Below are positions 12,269 through 22,223 of a DNA stretch of 64,000 nt, one piece after another. The notes under the pieces were generated by a model, which was not told the DNA's origin, did no database searches, and worked only from the letters and a program-made list of their open reading frames with translations. Source of the stretch: Poa pratensis (lineage: Eukaryota > Streptophyta > Magnoliopsida > Poales > Poaceae); the NCBI GenBank assembly GCA_947311845.1, contig CAMZMU010000040.1:60633901-60697900 (forward strand). Direction: 5' to 3'. Both the position numbers and the translations under genes were made by a program. Position 1 is the stretch's first letter. Every line of letters begins with the position of its first letter.

Positions 12269-12304
12269 ACGGGTGCGGCGTGCCGCCGCGCCAATGCCTA
12301 CTAG
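12269..12304 (+). mobile_element. Helitron 3' terminus
   Basis: The sequence holds a short GC-rich palindrome (gcggcgtgccgc) followed by cgcgccaatgccta and then CTAG, with a T as the next base. A hairpin 10-12 bp before a terminal CTAG/T is the standard Helitron 3' end, and grass Helitrons often carry exactly this kind of GCGGC hairpin. No Rep/helicase gene is seen, so the element would be non-autonomous. Its 5' end is not located. Confidence 0.7.
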
Positions 12305-13175
12305 TATTAAGATATGGGCATTGTTGGAAGCTACACCGTATTAGTTTGAAGGTTTGGATCCAGACTGAGTCACAAAAATGAAGTTCAAAGTTGTCTAATC
12401 TGATTTGGTAGCTAATTTTTAGGAAAGTTGAGCAATTCTTTGTTGAAAATCGTCTGATCGAGGTAAAACGACAATTTGGGATTATTTTTTTGCGGGTAAT
12501 TTGGGATTATCAAATCATTTGAAAGTTGAGATTACTGAAAATGGGTGCCTTGTGTATTCATTTTTCTTGGCTACTATGACGAAGGAGCTCCAAACATCGA
12601 TTTTAAAGGCAAAAAAACTGGGGTAGCTCTATCCTACAATGGAATTAGAATATCGTAACCGGCTAAAAAAATGTTAATAATAATTAGTTGGAATTGACTG
12701 GTGCGGACACTGATGGCTAATTTGTAGAGCCTGAATCTTATTGGTGCCAAACTAGTGATGGTCTATCATTTTTCTGAAAGGGGAGGAACATAGTAGAGGG
12801 TCACTTGCTTCGAAATGAAAATAAAAACTAGTTGGAATTGACCGGCCCGGATAGATAGCTTGTAGAGCCCGAACATTATAGGTGTGGAAGTGCATACCGA
12901 ACTTACGACTCCACACATCGTGTTCTGCTGGCAATGCTTGCGTAGAAACACGTACACTGAGACGATGGTGGATGCATATTATTACTTACTAGTACTTTAG
13001 TAGGTAATTTGATCAGACACTATAAATTTATATCATATATAGTGTGTCAGTGATGTACTCGTTGCAGTAAAAAAATACACTTAGTTATTGCTACATATAT
13101 ACTCCATGTGTATCTCCTCCTGGGAGTAGGAATTGACTTCAGCTCAGTCTGCTCCGAAGCCCTCTTTTTACTTGT
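12305..13175. other. Intergenic spacer between the Helitron end and duplication unit B
   Basis: No gene is visible. An imperfect direct repeat of about 60 bp occurs (agttggaattgac followed by tgtagagcc) near 12685-12735 and 12830-12885. The rest is unremarkable AT-rich DNA. Confidence 0.6.
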
Positions 13176-13364
13176 AGTGCATCCACAATACCAGTCTACT
13201 GTTTCTTTAGGAATGGATGGCACTGGGAATTACGGCGTCACCATGTTTGTTCTACGAGTAGCATAAACCTACCAAATGGTGTGTTCATCGGAGATCCGTG
13301 CAAAAGTACCACCGAGATGAACATCAACTTCAGATGTTGGATCATACATATCGACGTAATCTTT

Positions 13365-13825
13365 TTTTGAGTTTTAAGATGGTCGTATCCGTCGTCCGAT
13401 TAGATAGAATAGAATGTTATTTACAGAGTTTAAGACTAGGGAAAATCCCTATAAAGACAAACAAAACTATGAGTCTCCCGGATCGTGCGTGTGGGCGAAA
13501 GCCCGCTGCGCCACCTCTTCCACACCAAAGCCGCCACCATCGAAGGCGAGCTCGTCACATTGCGGAAGGTTCTTCTATTCCTCTTCTTCCAAGCCGTTCA
13601 AAATTTTGGTGGAATGCCCTCAAGTGTCCGCCAAGTCAGCTGCCTTCTCGGATCGACGACACGCCGGCACTCCATCTTAGCAAATGCACGATGCATCGAT
13701 CCGGAAGGGCACAACCAAAGCCCGCAGACAGAACCAGGATCACCTTGGCAAGGAGGAGAGCTCAGTCATCAAAAACAGCATCTAGACCACCACGAGCGGC
13801 ATTGGCCGCTCACTCCCAGTCCCTG

Positions 13826-13856
<31 letters not shown>

Positions 13857-15715
13857 GGTCTTCATCACAGAGAGGACGAGGTCGTCGATGGCAGCCGCCG
13901 CCTGGTCCGTGAGAGGACCGTCAAGCAGGCCCATGTAGTCCTGTCGCAGGCGCTCCGAGGGGCATGCCTCCTCAAGCTGCGAGCCGAGACGGCGCGCCAC
14001 GGCCTCCTTGGCCAGCTGCTCAATGTTGGCGCCATTCGGGTGCAGCTTGGCGAACCTCATGCTCCTCCGCACTGTCGGCGCTTCCATCTCCATCTCGTGG
14101 ACCAACGCCGTGGCCGGCGTGCCCAAAACGGAGGCCTCGAGAGGCGTCGATATCTTGGCGATGAAGCTCGACAAGGGGCACCTAGGTGTACCCACCTCCA
14201 GGTCCTGCTGCCCATGGCCGGCCAGTGTGACGAAGGACCCCTCAGAATGGTGTCCGTCCTCCATCCCAGTGGTATGCTCACCCAGCTCGGCACCCATCTC
14301 CTCATTGTCCGACGACAACACCTGCTCGCACAACGTGTCGACTGGCGAGAACAATACCATGGCGAGGCCCTCACCTGGACCTCGATCAGCTAGAAGAGGG
14401 GAGCAAGCTGAGACCGGACCCGAGACCCGAGCCGACAACTCGTCGAGGAACTCATGCCATGCCGGAGATGGCTGATCCTGTAGCCCCTGCGAAATTGCCT
14501 CGTGGTCGCCGTCCTTATCGCGTGGAAGCAGCAGCATCAGGCCGCCTCGCTCGTTCTCCTCAGATAGAGCTCCGTCCACGCCACCCTTGTAGCACCGCTC
14601 GCATGCCAGCACCACCTCCTTCTCTTTGGTGTTGCACACACCGAGCTCCCTCATCGGCGCCATGAGGACGGAGGCGAAGGAGCGCAAGGGGCTGACCAGC
14701 GACGTCCGGTGGCGGGGAGGGCGAGATCGATCCAGCGGTTTGCTGCAGTCCTTGGCCAGGTGCCCACCGCACTCGCAGAGCCAGCAGACCTTGGGGCCTC
14801 TACAGGAGGCGATGCGGTGCTTGGAGCTCAGGCATCTGAAGCAGCGGCCGCGCATCCGCCTCAAGAAAGTGGCCCTGCCCTGCCTCCGCTCACCTCCGTT
14901 GGACGTGTGAGGGCCATCGACTGCAGGGGCGTTGCTGCTGTCGCCCCGTCGCCGCCAGGTCTCCGAGCGGCCGCCAGCAAGATGCTTGAAGGAGCCATCT
15001 TGACTCTGCCTCTCCCGCCGTCACCGGACGAGGAGAGCAGCGCCGCACGGCGCCCGCTCCCGTTTGAGCCAGCAAACTCCCGCCCACGGCACCAATCCGT
15101 GAGCAGAAGCGTCGAGGCCTAGTCCCAGGCGGAGACCCATGAAGTGGAGCGCGGCCTCCGTTTTGTCCCTGCCCCCACGGCTTGACCGAGCGAGAGCCAT
15201 GAAGGCGCGTTGCAGAGCTCAAACCTGCCGGAGTCAAGAGGCTCCCTCCCACCGCGCCAACCCTGGACTGAATGCGGCGTGGCTGACCCGCAGGCGGCGA
15301 CCCAGCAGGAGGGGGCGGAAGCTCACCACGCCCATTGGGATCCACCATTAACGCCCTGCGGAAGCGCGGCTGGAACCGGGGAGGTGTTCCACCAGGGGGA
15401 GGCGGAGCCGCGCGTGCCAGCTCCCCGAGCGGCATGGCCCTCGCATCCAGCCCGGTGCCGCCGGCACGGACGCCCGCAGATCTGGCGTCTCCTCCGACTG
15501 CGAATCTGGCACCACCGAAATCTCCGCGGCGTCCTCCTCCGCGCAGTCAGCCCATAGGAACGGGCAAGGGGAAGGGGATAGGATTGGTGGCGGCGATCTG
15601 TGGCTAGGGGTGTTGGGTAGTGGGGTGGAGACGGCGGCCGGAGTGGCCGTCGCCTCGGTCGCCTCTCGCGGGTCGAGAGCCATTCACATGGTGCAGCCCT
15701 GATCCAGTCCCTCGG
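13365..15715 (-). mobile_element. ORF1-only LINE-like retroelement inserted in unit B
   Basis: Unit A is uninterrupted at this point, so the insertion edges can be read by comparison. The insert is flanked by cgtaatctt (13355-13363 and 15716-15724), a 9-10 bp target duplication. It begins on the plus strand with a run of T, which is a short poly(A) tail for a minus-strand element. This is the signature of target-primed reverse transcription. The insert carries a decayed ORF1-type gene with a CCHC zinc knuckle, and there is no endonuclease or reverse transcriptase. It is therefore a non-autonomous or truncated LINE relative, mobilised in trans. Confidence 0.8.
13782..15683 (-). pseudogene. LINE ORF1-like CCHC zinc-knuckle protein, frameshifted
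   Basis: The reading begins with an ATG at 15683 (MALDPREATEA) about 30 bp inside the element edge. It then passes through proline/arginine-rich sequence in two frames, which includes a short internal repeat (SRVGAVGGSLL, then SRIGAVGGSLL). It ends in a long open frame (14864-13782) with a nucleic-acid-binding knuckle, CFRCLSSKHRIASCRGPKVCWLCECGG read as two CxxC clusters. Near the C-terminus there is VRRSMRFAKL followed by an acidic helix-rich region and a lysine run (TKKKKKKKKKK). Similar CCHC proteins are abundant in wheat-type genomes as retroelement products (family knowledge). At least two frameshifts separate the parts, so no full protein is made. Confidence 0.7.
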
Positions 15716-15915
15716 CGTAATCTTTAACTCGATATATAGGTCTTCCCCACCTCTCTATCCCATCGGTTCGGACGATTATTGCGGCGTGATCGCTCGATGG
15801 GCTGTGAAACTTAGGTGTCCCATTTGCAGAGCCGAACCCATAGTGGTGTCAACTATGCAGCCTGCACAGGGTCCACAAATTTCGGGCCCCAAATTTTATA
15901 TAGGCCTATTATGTA

Positions 15916-15997
15916 CTCCCTCCGTCCAAAAAAGGTTGTCTCAATCATACATGTAAATTTGGACTAGTTTGAGACATCCTTTTGTGTACGGAGAGAG
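15916..15997. mobile_element. Stowaway-type MITE (82 bp)
   Basis: It begins ctccctccgtcc, ends gtacggagagag, and has TA on both sides. The inner arms (gttgtctcaa and tttgagacat) are also partly complementary. Confidence 0.85.
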
Positions 15998-16578
15998 TAT
16001 ATAGTATACATTTAGCAGATTCCTGAGCCTTCCTGGGTTGCATCACGTTGCGCCGCTAGCGTGTCCCCTTCGCTCGCGATCAGGCCGCTTGATTGCTCGG
16101 GAAACGGAGTACTCCGTAGTAGTAGTAAACGAAACGAATAATCAAATATCGATCTAGGACTCGCCTTCGCTCGTGATCCCCAGGACGCCTGGCGTCTGCC
16201 CCCCAAGTTCCGACTCACGAACCGAACCAGGTCTAGGGGGTCGATCGATTATCCAAAGGTGTCGTTCAGGATGGGAATGGGTTGGGACGGCCCGCTGGGT
16301 CACTGACCCGACCCAAAATTTTGAGACCGATGGGTCGCGTGGGTCTGCCTCAATCAAGAATTGGGTCAGTGGAGCCGGCTCCGAATGCCCCGTTGGGTCA
16401 GCAGGGCCGGCCCACCTTATAATGTCACATCCGCAACAGCTACATGCCTATTAGTAGTCACCCCGCCGATCTCTGGCATGCCGGCAACGTTGCGTTCAGC
16501 TCGTCGTCCCTGGGACCGTCCGGTGCTCATCCTAACTACCCTTGCTCTGGTTCGTCGTTCTAGAGCCGTTGACAGGTA

Positions 16579-16743
16579 CTCTCTCTGTTCCCAAATATAA
16601 GAAGTTTTAGACTTTATCCACATACACATGTACACAAATGTATCTAGACACATTTTTTCATTTGTATGTTCACTCATTTATGTATGTATCTATATAAAAT
16701 ATGTAACATCTAAAACATATTATATTTAGAGGAACGGAGGGAG
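16579..16743. mobile_element. Stowaway-type MITE (165 bp)
   Basis: It begins ctctctctgttcccaaatat, ends agaggaacggagggag, and is flanked by TA. The arms are imperfect inverted repeats, as in other Stowaway elements of the window. Confidence 0.85.
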
Positions 16744-17690
16744 TACATGTGACACTAGTCAGTATTGCCTAGGTCTCGTGTCAGTATTAGCAGCAGCGGA
16801 TGGTTAGTTGCATTCCTCCCATCCATGCATGGATGCATGTACGAGCCGATAAGTCGTGTACTTCTTTGACCTGAATCTCCGTATAAAATATTATTACTCC
16901 ACCTCCTACACTATACTTCATTAGCATTTAAATAATCGACCATAGCGTCAATTCAAATAAAATCGACCATAGCGTCGATAAATCTTCCTAACTGCTAGTC
17001 GCGTTTTTCCCAATATTCCGTCGTTCCGAGTATCCAGACCTGCTCCAGCGTCTTGTTTCTTTCTAGAAAATAATTAGGAATTTTCAATCCAGGCCAACAA
17101 AAGAAATCAACACAAGTTTCTAAAGAAAAGTTAAAATTTGGGTAGACCCACAATACCCATCGAACCAACGAGGCCACTACTATTTTTATTATGGGTCGAC
17201 CCATAGCCATGGGGCCACGAGGGCCAGGTCCAGGAGTATATTTCCCGACAAACCGGTTACACCACGACCCACGGAAACACGTATGGGCTGAGGAAAGGGG
17301 TCCCCCAATATTGGGTAGCCCTTGTTAAATCAGGTTGTATACTTTATGAAATGGGGGTCCGGATTGGCCCGTTACCATCCTGAGTTTGTGTCGTTCCTCT
17401 GCTGCGGAGGAGAAACAGAGGACCTGAGCGGGGGCGGCGGCAGTGGTCATGATCGACGACGACGGACTGGAGGCTGCAGCCACGATCCAGGTGACCGATT
17501 CCTCTCTCTTTGGAGAAGGCACAATTGACTGTTTCAGGTTTGTTTGCCCTCTTATCTATTTCAAGTTGTGATCAACCATGTGGGGATACATCGATGCAAA
17601 TTAGGAATTTATGGTTCTTTAAATTCTAGCCGTGCTATTGATTACCAAGATTTCATCAGAACACAGCTCATAGCAGTTGATCAAACAGAT

Positions 17691-17997
17691 AGGTCCATTG
17701 ATTTCATCACGACACAGCTACTAGCAGCTGATGAAGGCCATCGTCTTTAGGCTGGGCATCCATGTCGAGCCGGTGGCAGTCCTAGCTAGAACGCGCACCT
17801 ACAGGAGACCTGCAGCGTCTCGCCGACGCTCCGAGGCTCGAGGAAGTAGGTCCATTGATTTCATCACGACACAGCTACTAGCAGCTGATGAAGGCCATCG
17901 TCTTTAGGCTGGGCATCCATGTCGAGCCGGTGGCAGTCCTAGCTAGAACGCGCACCTACAGGAGACCTGCAGCGTCTCGCCGCCTCGGAGGAAGTAT
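17691..17997. repeat. 157-bp tandem duplication
   Basis: The block starting aggtccattgatttcatcac is repeated immediately downstream (17691-17847 and 17848-17997). The copies are nearly identical apart from a roughly 10-bp deletion at the end of the second, so the duplication is recent. Confidence 0.9.
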
Positions 17998-18129
17998 GGC
18001 ATCCATGTAGGTGCGCGTTAAATAGTACGCGCCGGAGAAGACGTCGTCGTAGCACTGTCGACGGAGCGCTCGCAGCACCGTCGCCCTCCCTCCCGTGGTA
18101 GCACCGCGACATTTCTCCGGTAGCACAAC

Positions 18130-18530
18130 CGCCCTCCTTTGGGAGCATCTCCACCGAGCCCTCGTAGCTCCACCGTGACGCCATGGGAGCACCTCCGCGC
18201 TCCTTCGGCAGCACCGCCGCGACGCCATGGGAGCATCTCCACCGAGCCCTCGTAGCTCCGCCGTGACGCCATGGGAGCATCGCCGCGACGCCATGGGAGC
18301 ATCGCCGCGACGCCATGGGAGCACCTCCTCGCTTCTTCGGCAGCACCGCCGCGACGCCATGGGAGCTCCGCCACGCTCCTTTGGCAGCACCGCCGCGACG
18401 CCATGGGAGCTCCGCCACACTCCTTCGGCAGCACCGCCACGACGCCATGGGAGCACCGCCATCCTCCATTGGAAGCACCGCCGCGCTCCTACGGCAGCAC
18501 CGCCGCTCTCCCATGGGAGCACCACCGCCG
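18130..18530. repeat. GC-rich minisatellite built on gccatgggagcaccgcc
   Basis: Degenerate repeats of about 21-45 bp, alternating blocks like cgacgccatgggagc with ctccttcggcagcacc. Frames on both strands stay open (up to 380 codons on the minus strand, 17939-19081), but the peptides are simple repeats of type PMASRRCCRRS with no recognisable domain. I regard them as a consequence of the repeat unit. Confidence 0.85.
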
Positions 18531-19554
18531 GCTAGATGCAGCTCTGCTCTTCTCCCGCATGTAGCAACACCGTCAGCCGATAGTAGCACCTCCCACCACA
18601 GCACGCAGCACCGCCACATGCCGCTGGCAGCACCGCTCCCCGTCCATGGCGACGACCTTGGACGCACACCGCCGCAGCAACGTCGGCGGTGGCGCATTGT
18701 TCGGCGTTGGGAGCGATGCGTGGGTGTGCTGGCGAGGAGCTCGTTGGCGCATGGATGCTCGTCGGCGCAGAGGTCGCCGGAGCTTGGGAAGACATGGGGA
18801 GGGGTTGTAGAGCTCGACGTGGACGAGGGCGCCCGACCATGGCGAGCTGGTCGCAGACGGAACAGCCGAACAGGTACCTCGCCAACAGAGAGGTAGGGCA
18901 GCCACGTTCTTGTTCGCCGGCGGCGTGGGTGAGGAGTCGACCAGAGCTTGGCGAGGAGGCGACGTGCGGCTGCTGGCTCTCTGGATGATTCGCGACGGGG
19001 AGAGAAATTAACGTGTGGAGGTGACCCTGCTGAAAGGATAAGACATGGAGGTGGGACCCACGCAAGACGCGTGTCGCACAACCAAACCGGAGGACGCGAG
19101 GGCGCGATCCTCCGGCTGATAGGTAGCGTTTTCCATTTTTAATACGTATATTAAATCTCCACAAATAAACATTATTCAACTTCGAGTTAAATAGTATGAT
19201 TTTTAATATATTTAATTATTATGTAAAATATTATGTCATATAGATTAGAATTTCTTATTAGTTTAATTTTTTCGAGTGACATAGGGCCCCAATTTAGAGT
19301 CTTGCATAGGGCCGGAATTTTGCAAGCCCGGCATTATGCATAAAAAAGTTAGTTTAACGACCATAAAAGTACTTTGGAGCAAGATTAGCCGAGACATGCT
19401 ACATTTGTATGTAGGTGCTCCTGATTTCCCCGAAAAATCCCCTTTGAATAATTAATAAGCTACGCATGGAAGAATGAAACGTGAGCAGCTAATCTTAACT
19501 TGCATGACACAGCTTCAAACCGAACAATCAATGGAGATATGCACTAACAGGTAG

Positions 19555-21144
19555 CTAGGTGGCCACATACTTATCAAACTCGTGTGGGCCAATCTTCTCC
19601 CCATCCTGTAGCAGGTCGTACTTCCAGCTATCGCCTCCGTCGACGCTGTCCTGGTCCTCCCGGCCCTCCGCCGCGGCGCGCCGGCGCTTGTCCACGCGGC
19701 GGATGACGGCATCGACGGCGACGTCGAAGGCGTCCTTGAACGCGACGCCTCTGGCGGCGGGGTCCCTGTACATGACGGTCGGTATGAGCCGGATGACCTG
19801 CTCCCGCATCTGCGCCACCTTGGCCGGCGGTATCTTGGCGAGCACCTCCTCGATGCTGACGTTGCCGTTGACGACGTCACCGTGGTGGATGAAGACGGAG
19901 TAGGTCCTGTGGTCCCTGGGCAGGTGCCAGACGTACTGGAGGTAGGCGGAGACGGGGTGGAAGAAGACCGGGATGCAGCCGGCGAGGATGCTGTCGAAGG
20001 TGGACTTGCGGGTGTAGCCGTCCCCGCGCGGCTGCATGCAGAACTCGGCGCTCTCCAGCAGCTTCATGCTCCGGCCCGGAACGTATTTCGGAGTGCCGCC
20101 GAAGGTGGCGCAGCGGCTGGACCTGCCGCACTGCTCGAAGATCTGGGAGCGCACGGTCCTCTTGTTGCCGGGGCGGGACCCGCCGGTGAAGCCCCAGAGC
20201 CACTTGCGCTCCACCCGCCGCATGCGGTCCTGCCAGCTGGATGCGTCGGCGTCGGAGGAGGCGTGGAAGTGCGACGGGAACGGCACGGCGAAGTCGTTGC
20301 CGTGCCACGGACTGGCCTCCGTGGTGAGCACCGTGGCGTTGCGGATCGCGGGGAAGGTCATGAGGGAGTTGCCCCCCTGGCCGGTGTAATCGGGCTCGCG
20401 GAGGAAGTCCCAGCAACCACGCCCGAGGGCCAGGAAGTGGTCGCGCCCGCCCATGATGCGCCACTCGGGCCGCGCAAGGAGCCACTGCACAAGGTCACGT
20501 GACAGGGCGTTAATGGCCGAGACGTCGGGATGCTGCAGTCCCTCGTACCTCACCACGTCCAATCCGGCGTAGAACGGGATGTACACCGCGGCGGCGGCGG
20601 CGGGGTCGGACGTCAGGCACTCGTGCCGCTTCATCCGGGCATGGAAGATCACGGCCAGCATGAACTGGTCGGTGTCGTAGGCTCCCCTCTCAGGGAGTAC
20701 TCCGCCGCCGCCCCCAGTGATGATTGGGCCGAATCCCTCGTTGGCCACGTGCTCGCATACGTCGGTGGAGGTGGTGAGGCCGCGGCAGTCGGCGACAAGG
20801 TCGGCGTTGAACCGTGGCGGCAGGTCGTACATGTACACGTACCGGCCGGCGCACTTGTCCCAGAGCCCGAACTGGAACATCTTGAACTTGGAGAAGAAGG
20901 CCGGCGGCTTGAGCTGGAGGCCGGCTCCGGTAGATTGATCTGCGGTGTCGCCGAGGCCGAGCTGCACGCTGGTGGAGGGGCGGAGGAGGAATATGACCGT
21001 CCAGAACATGGTGGAGAGCAATGCCACGCAGAGCAGCCGAGACGGTCGGACGAGGGCTGGCCTCCCGGCCGATGAGGGCTTGCCGTCGTCGTCGGCGGCC
21101 GCGCCATCTCTCTCCATCTCCATGCTCCGGGAGAAGGGCTTCAT
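19555..21144 (-). CDS. GT47 exostosin-family glycosyltransferase, intact copy (MUR3/KATAMARI1-like)
   Basis: An intact 529-codon gene read from the ATG at 21144 (MKPFSRSMEMERD). The open frame continues upstream to 21243 but without an ATG. A short cytosolic tail is followed by one membrane segment (about residues 37-55, LLCVALLSTMFWTVIFLL), giving a Golgi type II protein. The exostosin domain follows: YVYMYDLPPRFNADL, GAYDTDQFMLAVIFHARM, GCWDFLR, WHGNDFAVPFPSHFH, then FCMQPRGDGYTRKSTFDS, CIPVFFHP and YSVFIHHGDV near the C-terminus. Family knowledge places this with MUR3-like enzymes of GT47 clade A, which add galactose to xyloglucan side chains. The exact substrate is inference. It is the undamaged member of a tandem pair with 7389-8976. 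No intron is needed. Confidence 0.9.
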   Translation of the reverse strand: MKPFSRSMEMERDGAAADDDGKPSSAGRPALVRPSRLLCVALLSTMFWTVIFLLRPSTSVQLGLGDTADQSTGAGLQLKPPAFFSKFKMFQFGLWDKCAGRYVYMYDLPPRFNADLVADCRGLTTSTDVCEHVANEGFGPIITGGGGGVLPERGAYDTDQFMLAVIFHARMKRHECLTSDPAAAAAVYIPFYAGLDVVRYEGLQHPDVSAINALSRDLVQWLLARPEWRIMGGRDHFLALGRGCWDFLREPDYTGQGGNSLMTFPAIRNATVLTTEASPWHGNDFAVPFPSHFHASSDADASSWQDRMRRVERKWLWGFTGGSRPGNKRTVRSQIFEQCGRSSRCATFGGTPKYVPGRSMKLLESAEFCMQPRGDGYTRKSTFDSILAGCIPVFFHPVSAYLQYVWHLPRDHRTYSVFIHHGDVVNGNVSIEEVLAKIPPAKVAQMREQVIRLIPTVMYRDPAARGVAFKDAFDVAVDAVIRRVDKRRRAAAEGREDQDSVDGGDSWKYDLLQDGEKIGPHEFDKYVAT

Positions 21145-21590
21145 CGGTGCTGCTGGTGGTCCGTGCAGCGCTGATGACCGAATAGACAGAACGCGGGCGG
21201 CGCTCCAACGACCAGGTGTGCACCTATGTACGGCTTCTTCCACACTGTGAGCGCGGGTACCGAGTAGCTAACCATTACTGATCAAGTTGACTTCATTAAT
21301 GGCAAGCTTTGGATCCCGTGCTACGGGATTACAAATTGTTCAGCATCCCACGCTGTGCGCGCCCGAGTATTAATCAAAGGATTTGGATGCCGAATGAAAG
21401 AAAAAAGAATTGCTAAACATCAGTGTGATGCAGCTTTCCTATCGAGCCGAACGGACGAATCATGGACTGTTTCTCGGCCGTTTCCTGGACCGAAGATGAT
21501 AACGTATGGGCCTTTTTGCGTCATGGGCTTTTCCTTTATCTTTTTTTTTTGCTATTTCGTGTGGTTGGGCAGAGAAGCGTCTATTTCTTA

Positions 21591-21701
21591 CTCCCTCCGT
21601 ACTAAAAATAACTGTCTTAGATTTCTCGACCGTTTCATCAAGCATGTCTAGATACATCCACTTTGTATAAATCTAAAACACTTATTCTGTGACGGAGGGA
21701 G
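21591..21701. mobile_element. Stowaway-type MITE in the upstream region of GT47 copy B
   Basis: The same 111-bp element as at 9422-9532, starting ctccctccgtac, ending gacggagggag, TA flanks. It differs from the unit-A copy by about one base, which matches the very high identity of this half of the duplication. Confidence 0.9.
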
Positions 21702-22223
21702 TATTTGAATTATATTTCTTTTTGTGGAAAGGTCAAGCCAGCGTTTTATTTTGGAAGAGGGAAAGGGGAACACGCGATGGCGAGCTCAAGGCAGGGGTCA
21801 AGCCCTTCCACAAAATTTCTCAGTATCTTCTTCGATTTCATGTTGCTGACCTTATAGTTGCCACACATGCATGCTCTTTTTTTCCGCCAAATCACATGTA
21901 CTTTTGTCTCAAATGCGCTGAGCCGATTGATTTTGTACTAGGTCCAAAAGGAAAGCTATTTTTTTAGATATGTATCCAGTTTTGTATGCGTTCTAGGGCT
22001 GCTTAAGCGCATCAGATTCGCTACAAAGCTTGTGTTCGTGTGGTGAGTTGGATCAATGTCCCTCCCAGATTTCATGTTTTGTGTCTGTGTGTGTGCGGGT
22101 TGTGGTGTTTCATCTGACCATATGGTCCATGTATAGTTTTGCCCGTAATGTCGTTTCTGTTTATGTAGCAGGTCATGTCCTTTTTGTGTTTGGTGAATTT
22201 TGTGTAGCCGATACTGTAGAGTT

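Larger units (their letters stand above)
15824..19358. mobile_element. 3.5-kb composite insertion with hAT-like edges in unit B
   Basis: Unit A reads straight through this point (cccatgtggaccataaa), so the insert is bounded by comparison. The left edge has gcagagccgaaccc and, a little further in, cgggccccaaatttt. The right edge has catagggccccaattt and agggccggaattttgcaa. Repeated GGGCC/CCCAAATTT blocks near both ends resemble hAT subterminal sequence, including that of the hAT pair at 43765 and 53955. No transposase gene is present. The interior holds two Stowaway MITEs, a 157-bp tandem duplication, a GC-rich minisatellite and unrelated spacer. I cannot show a clean target duplication, so the hAT assignment is tentative. 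Confidence 0.5.
13176..22223. repeat. Duplication unit B (intact GT47 gene copy, two insertions)
   Basis: This is the second copy of the 3.2-kb unit found at 6843-10047, in the same orientation. It is 9.0 kb long because of two insertions, about 13365-15715 and about 15824-19358. Removing them leaves close to 3.2 kb. The left half (up to the middle of the gene) differs from unit A at roughly 5-12% of bases in the stretches I compared. The right half, including about 1 kb upstream of the gene, is almost identical. Confidence 0.85.

Noticed and set aside
17939..19081. 380-codon minus-strand frame through the minisatellite
   Set aside because: It has no recognisable domain, the peptide is the translation of the repeat, and alternative frames are equally open.
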